Below, in pieces: positions 24,552 to 31,938 of a stretch of DNA of 43,807 nucleotides (positions are counted from its first letter, which is position 1; the number at the start of each line of letters is the position of its first letter). Source of the stretch: Caulobacter sp. Lineage in GTDB: Bacteria > Pseudomonadota > Alphaproteobacteria > Caulobacterales > Caulobacteraceae. The notes under the pieces were generated by a model. It was not told the origin of the DNA, ran no database searches, and saw only the letters and a program-made list of their open reading frames with translations. Location of the stretch: positions 1-43,807 of the forward strand of contig JAMFTA010000089.1 of assembly GCA_026225565.1 (NCBI GenBank), given 5' to 3'. The translations under genes were made by a program, and so were the position numbers.

Positions 24552-26306
24552 CTATCCGCCAAACACCGCTTCCGCCGCCTCCGCCTTGCTGGCCCCGCCC
24601 ACGTGGATCGACCACCAGAGGGCGTAGAACATCAGGGGCCAGCGGTTGTGGGCCTGGGTCTCGTCGGTGAACACCGCCCGCACGGCGTCCAGATCGCAGA
24701 CATCGGCCAGCCCTTCGCACGCCGCCACGCGGGGGCCGATGTCGGCGGCGCGGGGGGCGATCCAGGCGGCGACGGGGACGGTGAAGCCCTTCTTTTTCGC
24801 CCAGGGCTCCGCGGCGGGGCAGACGCGCTCCAACCATTTGCGCAGGATCCATTTGCCGTGGCGGCCGCGCACCTTCATCCGGTCGGGCAGGGCCATGGCG
24901 AAGGCGGCGACCTGGCGATCCAGGAACGGCGTGCGGCCCTCCAGCCCATGGGCCATCAACATGCGGTCGAGCTTGAGCAGCAAGTCATTGGGCAGCCAGG
25001 TGGCGATGTCGGCGGCCTGGGCGTTCTGCAGGGGGGTCTGCCAGTCCACCGGCTTAGCGACGGCGCGCCAGCGGGCGACGGCGCCCTGGCCGCGATCCTT
25101 CAGGAAGGGGGCGTCGATCTGCGGCTCTGCGAGCCGCCCGCCCATCCACCTTGGCCGAAGCGCCCGGCGATAGCGGCCATAGCCGGCGAAGAGCTCATCC
25201 CCTCCCTCGCCCGACAGCACCACCGTCAGCGCGCCCTTGGCGGCTTCCGCCAGCTTATAGGTGGGCAGGCAGGCGTAGTCGGTGGTGGGATCGTCCAGAT
25301 GCCACGCCACTTCAGGGGCGATGCGCCAGAAATCCTCCTCGGTGAAGGTGGTTTCTCGCCAATCCAGGTTCAGGGCGCGGGCGACCTTTTCCGCCGCGCC
25401 GCGCTCGTCGCGGGCCTCGGGCGCGTCGAAGCCGCAGGTGAAGGCGGTGACCGGGCGCTCGTTCAGTCGCGCCATTAAGGTGGCGATGGCGGAGGAGTCG
25501 ACGCCGCCGGAGAGGAAGAGGCCATAGGGAACGTCGGAGCGCTGATGCACCCGGACGGAGTCTTCCAGGATGGCATCCAGGTGGTCGATCAAATCCCCTC
25601 CCCCTCGAGGGGGGAGGGGCAAGGGGTGGGGGTGCGAGCCCCAGGGGGGCAGGAAGGATGCGGGCGGCGCCTCTGTGATCAATTGCGCCACCGCGGTGGG
25701 TTCACCCTCACCCCTGATCCCTCTCCCTTCGAGGGAGAGGGGAAGCGCCTTGCCCGGCGCCGCGCGCAGCGGCTGGGTGAGGACGTAGTTCAGAGCCAGC
25801 AGCTCCTCCGCGGCGGGGCGCGCCAGGCTGATCGGGCCGAGGGATCGCAGTTCGGAGGCGAAGCGGCAGCCCGACACATAGAGCGGCTTGATGCCGAATG
25901 GGTCGCGCACCAGCCAGGTCCGCCCGTCCCCGCCGATTAGGCAGAAGGCGTACATGCCGCGCAGGCGTTGGAACGCCTTCTCCCCTTCCAGCGCATACAG
26001 ATGCAGCAGGGGCTCGAAATCCGAGCCGGTGGAGAGCTTGTCGCCCAGCCCGAACGCGTCCCCCAGCTCGATGTAGTTGTAGATCTCGCCATTGCCGATG
26101 ATGGTGGAGCCGGCGGCGTGGAGCGGCTGCCAGCCGCCTTCCAGGTCGATGATCGACAGGCGCGCGTGGGCGAGGGTGACGCCGGGCAGCTGCTCCACCC
26201 GGATGCCGTTTGGGCCCCGATGGGCGATGGCGCCGATCATCTCGTAAGCCTCGGCTTTCGCCGCCTCGCCCTGAGCGCCGCCCAATATGCCTGCGATGCC
26301 GCACAT
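24552..26306 (-). CDS. asnB: Asparagine synthase (glutamine-hydrolysing), with an in-frame repeat insertion
   Basis: 584 aa. Class II glutamine amidotransferase domain: Cys2 after Met (MCGIAGILGG), R and N of IAHRGPNG and ARLSIIDLEGGWQP, and NGEIYNY. Synthetase domain: PP-loop LFLSGGVDSSAIATLMA, later VVLSGEGGDELFAGYGRY. It transfers glutamine-derived ammonia to an ATP-activated carboxylate. Similar paralogues in glycan clusters amidate sugars or lipids, so asparagine itself is not certain. Residues about 189-238, between the domains, are encoded by two inverted REP-like palindromes (see 25595-25742) and read HPHPLPLPPRGGG and PLSLEGRGIRGEGEP, low-complexity sequence foreign to the family; the usual PPGH linker is hard to recognise. 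The ATG overlaps the stop of the upstream GT4 gene (TGATG, 26304-26308). Confidence 0.9.
   Translation of the reverse strand: MCGIAGILGGAQGEAAKAEAYEMIGAIAHRGPNGIRVEQLPGVTLAHARLSIIDLEGGWQPLHAAGSTIIGNGEIYNYIELGDAFGLGDKLSTGSDFEPLLHLYALEGEKAFQRLRGMYAFCLIGGDGRTWLVRDPFGIKPLYVSGCRFASELRSLGPISLARPAAEELLALNYVLTQPLRAAPGKALPLSLEGRGIRGEGEPTAVAQLITEAPPASFLPPWGSHPHPLPLPPRGGGDLIDHLDAILEDSVRVHQRSDVPYGLFLSGGVDSSAIATLMARLNERPVTAFTCGFDAPEARDERGAAEKVARALNLDWRETTFTEEDFWRIAPEVAWHLDDPTTDYACLPTYKLAEAAKGALTVVLSGEGGDELFAGYGRYRRALRPRWMGGRLAEPQIDAPFLKDRGQGAVARWRAVAKPVDWQTPLQNAQAADIATWLPNDLLLKLDRMLMAHGLEGRTPFLDRQVAAFAMALPDRMKVRGRHGKWILRKWLERVCPAAEPWAKKKGFTVPVAAWIAPRAADIGPRVAACEGLADVCDLDAVRAVFTDETQAHNRWPLMFYALWWSIHVGGASKAEAAEAVFGG
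25595..25742. repeat. Inverted REP pair (REPIN-like) inside the asparagine synthase gene
   Basis: Left palindrome 25595-25619 (CCCCTCCCCCTC / GAGGGGGGAGGGG, one extra G) followed by GGGGTGGGGGTG. Right palindrome 25719-25741 (CCCTCTCCCT-TCG-AGGGAGAGGG, perfect 10-bp arms) preceded by CACCCTCACCCCT. The right unit is an inverted, diverged copy of the left: each is a C/G hairpin plus a CACCCYCACCCC tail, tails facing each other across about 70 bp. This is the layout of mobile REP doublets. The whole unit is translated without a stop. Confidence 0.8.
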
Positions 26307-27334
26307 CAGGGCTCTCCGTACTGATGGAAGAGGCTCCGCCAGCGGGCCACCACGGCGGCCTGGCCGAACTCGCCGGAGATGCGCGCAAGTCCCGCCTCGA
26401 TCAGCCGCGTGGCGAGGGCGGGGTCCTGGAACACTCGCCGCGCCGCCGCCGCCAAGGCCGCCGCGTCCTCAACCGGCGTCAAGATCCCGTCCACCTGATC
26501 GGTGATCAAAACCCCCGGCCCCTGGCTGGCGGCGGCGACGATGGGGCAGCCATGGGCCCAGGCCTGGATCACCGTATTGCCCAGCGGCTCATAGCGGGAG
26601 GGGAACAGGCAGACATCGGCCGCCCGATAAAGCGCCGAGGCGTCAGACCGCCAGCCGAGGAAACGCACCCGGCTGGACACCCCCAGCCGCCCGGCCAGAA
26701 CCTTCAGCTCGCCCTCCAGGGCGCCGGCCCCGGCGATCCAAAGATAGGCCTCGGGATAGAGGGCCAGGGCCTTCAGGCTGACGTCGTGGGCCTTCACCTT
26801 GTGCAGCCGCCCCATGCCGAGCAGGAGGGGAGCGCCCTCAGGCGTGTCCAGGGCGGCGCGCGCCTGGGCGGGCTCCGGTCCCGGGGTGGCGAAGTTGGGC
26901 ACATAGGCGACGCGGGTGGACGGCCAGCCCTTGGCGAGGATGTGGGCCTCGATGTCGCGGGTGTTGGCGACCAGGAAGTCGGCGCCCCTATAGTATTTCA
27001 GGTCGTAGTAGCCGCCCAGGCGCCCGATCCGCTTCCATGGCCCCTTGCGCGGAACCACCCGCCCGGCCCGGTTCATCCATTGCAGCAGCACGCGGGCGGG
27101 CAGATCCTTCGCCAACGCCCGAATGCGGCGGCCGGTGATCAGGTCGAACGGCGCGTCGAACGGCAAGACGTGGGCGGGTACGCCGAGGGCCCGGAGCGCC
27201 GCCTCGCGGCCCGCGTTGGCGTGGATGGCGGCGGCTTGTTCGAGCCCATCGTCCCGCAGCGCCTCCACGAGGCTGAGGAAATAGGTTTCGGCCCCGCCGT
27301 CGCCGGGCGACCCCAGAAGATGCAGGACGGTCAT
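26306..27334 (-). CDS. GT4-family glycosyltransferase coupled to asparagine synthase
   Basis: 342 aa from ATG 27334 (MTVLHLLGSPGDGGAETYFL). An in-frame TTG at 27370 would add 12 residues, but it lies close to the tRNA-Met promoter and adds nothing conserved. GT4 features: N-terminal GDGGAETYFLSLVEAL, donor-domain start LLLGMGRLHKVKAHDVSLKAL, and LFPSRYEPLGNTVIQAWAHGCPIVAAAS. In the last, the second Glu of the usual E-x7-E pair is replaced by Gln (EPLGNTVIQ), which occurs in some lipopolysaccharide glycosyltransferases but is worth noting. Its stop overlaps the asparagine synthase start by one base, so the two are co-translated; together they suggest a sugar transfer plus amidation step on a surface glycan or lipid. 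Confidence 0.85.
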   Translation of the reverse strand: MTVLHLLGSPGDGGAETYFLSLVEALRDDGLEQAAAIHANAGREAALRALGVPAHVLPFDAPFDLITGRRIRALAKDLPARVLLQWMNRAGRVVPRKGPWKRIGRLGGYYDLKYYRGADFLVANTRDIEAHILAKGWPSTRVAYVPNFATPGPEPAQARAALDTPEGAPLLLGMGRLHKVKAHDVSLKALALYPEAYLWIAGAGALEGELKVLAGRLGVSSRVRFLGWRSDASALYRAADVCLFPSRYEPLGNTVIQAWAHGCPIVAAASQGPGVLITDQVDGILTPVEDAAALAAAARRVFQDPALATRLIEAGLARISGEFGQAAVVARWRSLFHQYGEP

Positions 27335-27377
27335 TCCCGATGCTCTAGCCGCGTTCGCGGCTGCGCCCAAGTCCCGC

Positions 27378-27406
27378 TTGAGGCGGGGAGGGCGATCCGC
27401 TATACC
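27378..27406 (+). promoter_or_regulatory. Promoter of tRNA-Met (and possibly prfB)
   Basis: TTGAGG (27378-27383) and TATACC (27401-27406) with a 17-bp spacer; the -10 is part of GCTATACC, close to the GCTANAWC box described for Caulobacter housekeeping promoters. The tRNA starts 41 bp after the -10 box. The -35 lies in the loop of the small inverted repeat CCCGC/GCGGG (27373-27387). Confidence 0.55.
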
Positions 27407-27446
27407 CCGCGCCTTCCCGCTCCCGGATCGCTCCGGAAGCGCGGGC

Positions 27447-27523
27447 GGCTGGGTAGCTCAGATGGTTAGAGCGGAGGATTCATAACCCTCAGGTCGGCGG
27501 TTCGATCCCGCCTCCAGCCACCA
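27447..27523 (+). tRNA. tRNA-Met (anticodon CAT), probably elongator
   Basis: 77 nt including encoded CCA. Acceptor GGCTGGG/TCCAGCC (G7-U66 wobble), D arm GCTC-AGATGGTTA-GAGC, anticodon stem GAGGA/CCCTC around TTCATAA, T arm GGCGG-TTCGATC-CCGCC, discriminator A. The paired first acceptor base argues against initiator tRNA; the GGCT...AGCC acceptor resembles elongator tRNA-Met, but Ile2 (lysidine-modified CAT) cannot be excluded. The last anticodon-stem pair is an A-C mismatch. prfB starts 42 bp downstream on the same strand. Confidence 0.93.
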
Positions 27524-27565
27524 CACCATCGATGACCCGTGCCCCTTTACTGAAAGAATCTCCCC

Positions 27566-28688
27566 ATGAGAGCGGATGTCGAGGCTGCTGCAGCCGACAT
27601 CGAGCAGTCGATCGACTTGCTCAGGAGGCGTCTTTGACTGGGATGTCTCGCTTCGAAAACTGGATGAACTGAACGCCCGGGTCGAGGACCCGTCGATCTG
27701 GGACAAGCCCGAGGTCGCCCAGGCCCTTTCCCGCGAACGGGCGCGCCTCGCCGCCTCCATCGACGCAGTGCAGGCCCTGGAGCGCGAGCGCGCCGACGCT
27801 CTGGATTTCGCCGAGCTGGCCGAGATGGAAGGCGATACGGCGTCGGGCGACGAAGCCGCCGCCGCCCTCAAAGGGCTGAAGGAACGCGCCGCCCGCGCCG
27901 AGCTGGAGGCGCTGCTCTCGGGCGAGGCCGACGGCAACGACAGCTATATGGAGATCAACTCCGGCGCCGGCGGCACCGAATCCGCCGACTGGGCGCTGAT
28001 GCTCACCCGCATGTACACCCGCTGGGCTTCGGCCCACGGCATGGAGGTGGAGCTGGTGGAAGAGACGCCGGGGGAGACGGCCGGGATCAAGTCCGCCACC
28101 CTCTTGATCAAGGGAACCAACGCCTATGGCTGGCTGAAGACGGAAGCCGGGGTGCATCGGCTGGTGCGGATCTCGCCGTTTGACAGCAACGCCAAGCGGC
28201 ACACCTCCTTCGCCTCGGTCTGGGTCTATCCGGTGGTGGACGATACGATCGAGATCGAGATCAACCCCTCGGACGTGCGCACCGACACCTATCGCGCTTC
28301 GGGTTCGGGCGGTCAGCACATCAACAAGACCGACTCGGCCGTGCGCCTGACCCACATCCCCACCGGCATCGCCGTGGCCTGCCAGGCCGGCCGCTCCCAG
28401 CACCAGAACCGCGAGGAAGCCTGGAAGATGCTGCGCGCGCGCCTCTATGAGGCGGAGCTGCAGCGCCGCGACGCCGAGAAGCAGGCCATGGAGGACAACA
28501 AGACCGACATCGGCTGGGGCCACCAGATCCGCTCCTATGTTCTGCAGCCCTACCAGATGGTGAAGGACCTGCGCACGAACGTGGAGACCTCCGACACCCA
28601 GGGGGTGCTGGACGGAGACCTGGACGCCTTCATGGGCGCCTCCCTCAGCCAGCGGGTGGGCGTGACCCGGGCCTCGGGCGAGGTTTAG
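27566..28688 (+). CDS. prfB: Peptide chain release factor 2 with programmed +1 frameshift
   Basis: RF2 ends translation at UGA and UAA. The gene is in two frames: 23 codons from ATG 27566 to an in-frame TGA at 27635-27637, then, after skipping T27635, the main frame from GAC 27636 to the stop at 28688, about 373 aa in all. The slip site CTT-TGA-C is preceded by the internal Shine-Dalgarno AGGAGG (27623-27628) with one codon between, the same geometry as in E. coli prfB. In the fused numbering the codon-reading motif SPF is 203-205 and the peptidyl-hydrolysis motif GGQ is 248-250, within two residues of E. coli. The cell thus makes RF2 only when RF2 is scarce. Its stop overlaps that of the convergent small gene by 4 bp. 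Confidence 0.97.
27623..27638 (+). promoter_or_regulatory. prfB +1 programmed frameshift site
   Basis: AGGAGG-CGT-CTT-TGA-C. The ribosome stalls at TGA 27635-27637 with CTT in the P site; the upstream AGGAGG pairs with 16S rRNA at very short spacing and pushes it one base forward to read GAC (Asp). An annotation that ignores this would report a start downstream or a broken gene. Confidence 0.96.
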
Positions 28689-29053
28689 GAGCCAGAGGGC
28701 CAGGGCGCCGAGGGGTTCTTGCCGTGGAGCGGCAGGGCCCGATTGAGGATGTCGATCCGCCGGGCCAGGGCCTCGGCATCCTCACGCCGCAAGGCTCCGC
28801 CGTCTTGGCGCAAGAAGCGAACGTGATCGGCGAGGATGGCGGTAAGCTGTTGACGCCCCTGCTCGATTTCCGTTTGCGAGGCCAGGTGGTCGACCACGGC
28901 GTAGTCGATCAAGTCGGCCATCCACTGCTCCCGCTTCTCCAGGGACCAGCCGGGACCGCTATGCATGGCGACGCTCGCCGCATCCTGCGCGAACGCTGGC
29001 GCCGTCCCCGCAAAACCGCCCAACACAACAAGAGCCAGAACGAGACGTTTCAT
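28685..29053 (-). CDS. Small exported protein of unknown function
   Basis: 122 aa with a clear signal peptide ([22 protein letters not shown] before Q). The mature part is about 100 residues and mostly helical by composition ([51 protein letters not shown]), ending in a Pro/Ser tail. No cysteine, lipobox or known motif was recognised. Ribosome site CGGAG, 8 bp before ATG. It converges with prfB and shares the bases of the stop codons (28685-28688). Probably periplasmic; function unknown. Confidence 0.75.
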   Translation of the reverse strand: MKRLVLALVVLGGFAGTAPAFAQDAASVAMHSGPGWSLEKREQWMADLIDYAVVDHLASQTEIEQGRQQLTAILADHVRFLRQDGGALRREDAEALARRIDILNRALPLHGKNPSAPWPSGS

Positions 29054-29357
29054 GAGGAGAACTCCGTTTTGGCCCTGTTTTGCAAACCCCGGGCCGCATG
29101 TCCGGCGAGTTGATCTGCGTCCCTCCGGGGAGAGGGGGGGAAGGTTGGAGGCGCTAGGGAGGCGTCAGGCGCCATCTGGCTGCACATAGATTACTCCGAT
29201 CACGCCGAAAAAATGCGCAGAGGGGGGTGATTTAGTTATCGTGTTAAATATTATCTGGACGGGCTCTGACGTTCCCGTTCCCATCGTCATGGGCGGTGCT
29301 GATCGCGCGCACGGCTAATCGGGCGGAGCGATCGCCTAACTGTTCTTCATGGGGTGA
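29054..29357. other. 304-bp promoter region of the TonB receptor operon
   Basis: No gene. The left end (29118-29140) holds a C/G-rich degenerate hairpin (CCCTC...GAGGG). From 29195 the sequence becomes AT-rich and contains the operator-like motif at 29234-29249 and the 64-bp block (29225-29288) shared with the aminotransferase promoter. The 69 bp before the ATG are the presumed leader. Confidence 0.65.
29234..29249. promoter_or_regulatory. Candidate MarR-type operator 1 (TonB receptor promoter)
   Basis: AGTTATC-GT-GTTAAAT, 109 bp before the receptor ATG. It matches the shared motif AnTTAnC-NN-GTTAAAT also found at 35823-35838 and 37096-37111, with CTGGAC at 29255-29260 exactly 5 bp further on, as at site 2. 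Confidence 0.6.
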
Positions 29358-31841
29358 ATGATGGGCCATTTCAAAAAACGCGCTTCGCTTCTATTCGCGT
29401 CCACCGCCGTACTGACCGGCTATTTTCCGTCCGTCCTTTGGGCTCAGACCGCGGACGGCGGCATCCAGGAGGTGGTGGTCACGGCGACCAAATCCTCGCA
29501 GGCGCTTTCAAAGGTGCCGCTCAGCATAACGGCGGTGACGCAAAAGGATCTGGACCGGCAGGACATCCGCAACATTCAGGATCTCACCCGGATCGTGCCC
29601 TCCCTCAATCTTCAACAGGGGAGTACGGCGGATCGGGTTCCATACATCGCGATCCGCGGCATCGCCTCCAGCAACGGCGCCGCCACCACCGGGATCTATC
29701 TGGACGACACGCCGCTGCAGAAGCGCAACGCCATCGGCCTCTCGGGGAGCGGCAGCCCGATCCCCCTGCTGTTCGATCTTGAGCGGGTCGAAGTGCTGCG
29801 CGGCCCGCAAGGCACGCTTTACGGCGGAAGCTCGGAAGGCGGCACGGTGAGGTTCATCACGCCGGCGCCCAGCCTCACCACCTACTCAGGCTATGGGCGA
29901 GCGGACGTATCGACCACCCAGGACGGCGCGCCGAGCGGAGAGGTCGGCGTGGCTGTCGGCGGTCCCATCGTCCAGGACAAGCTCGGGTTCAGGGCGAGCT
30001 TCTTCAACCGCCATGTCGGCGGCTATATCGATCAGGTCGACCGGCTGACCGGTAAGACGGTCGCCTCCGACACCAACAGCGAGAACGCCTATGCTGGACG
30101 GGTGGCGCTCGCCTTCGCGCCGACCTCGCGACTGCTGATCACCCCGGCGATCTACGTGTCCCAGGATCGCTACGCAGACACCGACGCCTATTGGGAGAAC
30201 ATCCCCAGCTACGCGGCGCCGGAGGCGGGCAACGTTCCCGCCCACACCTACGGCCCCTATAACTTCTATGGCCCCTACAAGTCTGGAAACACCTGCGCCG
30301 TGGGCGACAACTACGTCGGTGTGACGCCCACATGCGCCAGCAAGCAGCCGCGGACGACCAAGCTGTTCGTGCCCTCCCTGACCGTCGCCTACGACTTTGG
30401 GGCCGTGTCGGCGAAATCGGTCACGTCGTATATTCACGATGAGACGAACGGCATAGCCGACTATTCCAACCAGGAAGAGGCCAATTTCCAAGGCGGATCG
30501 CCATTCCTATTCACCCTGCCGCTCTATTCATCGCACCCGCAATATATGAATAAGCGGTACGGGATCACCGAAGAGCTGCGCTTCAACTCTAAACCTAATG
30601 ATGGAAAGCTTGAATGGGTGGGGGGCGTCTATTACGCCGCCTATAACAATCACGCCTACTACTATATTCCTTCGAATCTTGACGCGCTCACCGGGGCCGC
30701 CTTTGGCGGAACCGTAGAGGAAATCTTCGGCAATCCCATGATCGATGGAAATGTCGAGTATTTCCGCAATCAGGAGCTGAAGGAGACGGAGCTGGCAGGC
30801 TTCGGTCAGGGCACCTACAAACTGACGTCCCGCCTGAGCGTGATCGGCGGACTGCGCGTTTCGCGGACGGATTTCACCTATCACCAGGTCACGGCCGGTC
30901 CCCTGGCCGGTTTCGACGTGGCGACCACCGCCAATGGCGGTTTGACGAACGGCGAACAGAGAGAGACGCCGGTGACGCCGAAACTCGGCGTGCAGTATCA
31001 GATGGACAGGGACACTCAGTTCTACGCCACGGCGTCGGAAGGCTACCGCATCGGCGGGGTCAACCAGCCGCCGCCGCAGGCCCGGTGTGGATCGGACCTC
31101 AGCTCCCTTGGCATAACCTCGACGCCGTCCACCTACGGATCGGACTCGCTGTGGAGCTACGAGGGCGGCGCGAAAGCCCGCTTTTTGGGGGGCAAGGCGC
31201 AGATCAGCGCCAGCGCCTTCTACATCGACTGGAGCGATGTGCAGGTCAATGTGGCGCTGCCGACGTGCGGGTTCGGCTATGTGGTCAACGGCGGCAAGGC
31301 GGTCAGCAAGGGCTTCGATCTGCAAACCGAAGTCATCGTGCTGCCGGGCCTGACCGCTACCCTGCAAGCCGGCTATACTCAGGCCAACTACATCGACACC
31401 GTCTCCGACTCTTCCAACACCACCATGTATGTCCGCAAGGGCGATCCCCTGCCGACGCCCAAATGGACCTATGCGCTGGGGCTGCAGTACGATTTCAAGG
31501 TGATGGGCGAGCACAGCGCCTATCTGCGTGGAGACTATCAGTTCACCGGCCCCTACCAGAGCGGAACCGGCGCCGGCACCGCCAGCTACGCTCCCGACAC
31601 CAACAAGGTCGGCTCGTCCAACTTCGTGTCGGCGCGGCTGGGAACGCTGATCAAGGGTGTGGACATCTCGCTCTACGTCGACAACCTGCTCAATTCGCAG
31701 GATGTCCTGTCGCGCGGTTTTGGCGGGCGCACGGGATGTGAGACCGCGTCTTGCTCCAGCTACAGCTCCTATAATCCGCTGTTTCTGGACACGACCTTCC
31801 GGCCGAGAACGGTCGGTCTCACCGTCACCTATCGATACTAG
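29358..31841 (+). CDS. TonB-dependent outer-membrane receptor
   Basis: 827 aa. Signal peptide (basic MMGHFKKR, hydrophobic core, VLWA before QTADG), then a TonB-box-like segment EVVVTATK at about residues 35-42. The plug domain shows VPLSITAVTQKDLDRQDIRN, YIAIRGIASS and ERVEVLRGPQGTLYGGSSEGG. A beta-barrel of about 650 residues ends in TTFRPRTVGLTVTYRY, with the terminal aromatic needed for barrel insertion. The plug wording is that of receptors abundant in Caulobacterales and Sphingomonadales that import organic substrates rather than only iron. ATG 29361 is an alternative start. The two S10 peptidase genes follow on the same strand, so the ligand is plausibly a peptide or amino-acyl conjugate. 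Confidence 0.93.
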   Translation: MMGHFKKRASLLFASTAVLTGYFPSVLWAQTADGGIQEVVVTATKSSQALSKVPLSITAVTQKDLDRQDIRNIQDLTRIVPSLNLQQGSTADRVPYIAIRGIASSNGAATTGIYLDDTPLQKRNAIGLSGSGSPIPLLFDLERVEVLRGPQGTLYGGSSEGGTVRFITPAPSLTTYSGYGRADVSTTQDGAPSGEVGVAVGGPIVQDKLGFRASFFNRHVGGYIDQVDRLTGKTVASDTNSENAYAGRVALAFAPTSRLLITPAIYVSQDRYADTDAYWENIPSYAAPEAGNVPAHTYGPYNFYGPYKSGNTCAVGDNYVGVTPTCASKQPRTTKLFVPSLTVAYDFGAVSAKSVTSYIHDETNGIADYSNQEEANFQGGSPFLFTLPLYSSHPQYMNKRYGITEELRFNSKPNDGKLEWVGGVYYAAYNNHAYYYIPSNLDALTGAAFGGTVEEIFGNPMIDGNVEYFRNQELKETELAGFGQGTYKLTSRLSVIGGLRVSRTDFTYHQVTAGPLAGFDVATTANGGLTNGEQRETPVTPKLGVQYQMDRDTQFYATASEGYRIGGVNQPPPQARCGSDLSSLGITSTPSTYGSDSLWSYEGGAKARFLGGKAQISASAFYIDWSDVQVNVALPTCGFGYVVNGGKAVSKGFDLQTEVIVLPGLTATLQAGYTQANYIDTVSDSSNTTMYVRKGDPLPTPKWTYALGLQYDFKVMGEHSAYLRGDYQFTGPYQSGTGAGTASYAPDTNKVGSSNFVSARLGTLIKGVDISLYVDNLLNSQDVLSRGFGGRTGCETASCSSYSSYNPLFLDTTFRPRTVGLTVTYRY

Positions 31842-31860
31842 CCCTTCGGATGGTCATCCT

Positions 31861-31887
31861 CTCGCCCGCGGCGAGGGGGTGACCCCC
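31861..31887. repeat. REP-like palindrome between the TonB receptor and first S10 gene
   Basis: CTCGCC-CGC-GGCGAG (31861-31875) overlapping GGGGG-TGA-CCCCC (31875-31887). No T run follows on either strand, so it is not a standard terminator. It could cause partial attenuation or stabilise the upstream mRNA within the operon. Confidence 0.5.
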
Positions 31888-31938
31888 ATAAGCCAGGGAA
31901 AGACCCAGCCGCCGCGTCACGCCTGAACGGACTGCACG

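Noticed and set aside
24404-24562. N-terminal extension of the patatin protein to 444 aa
   Set aside because: It would place 53 residues before a lipoprotein signal and overlap the end of the asparagine synthase gene.
27373-27387. CCCGC/GCGGG inverted repeat considered as a REP or terminator
   Set aside because: It overlaps the -35 box of a well-spaced tRNA promoter and has no T run; I treat it as part of the promoter region.
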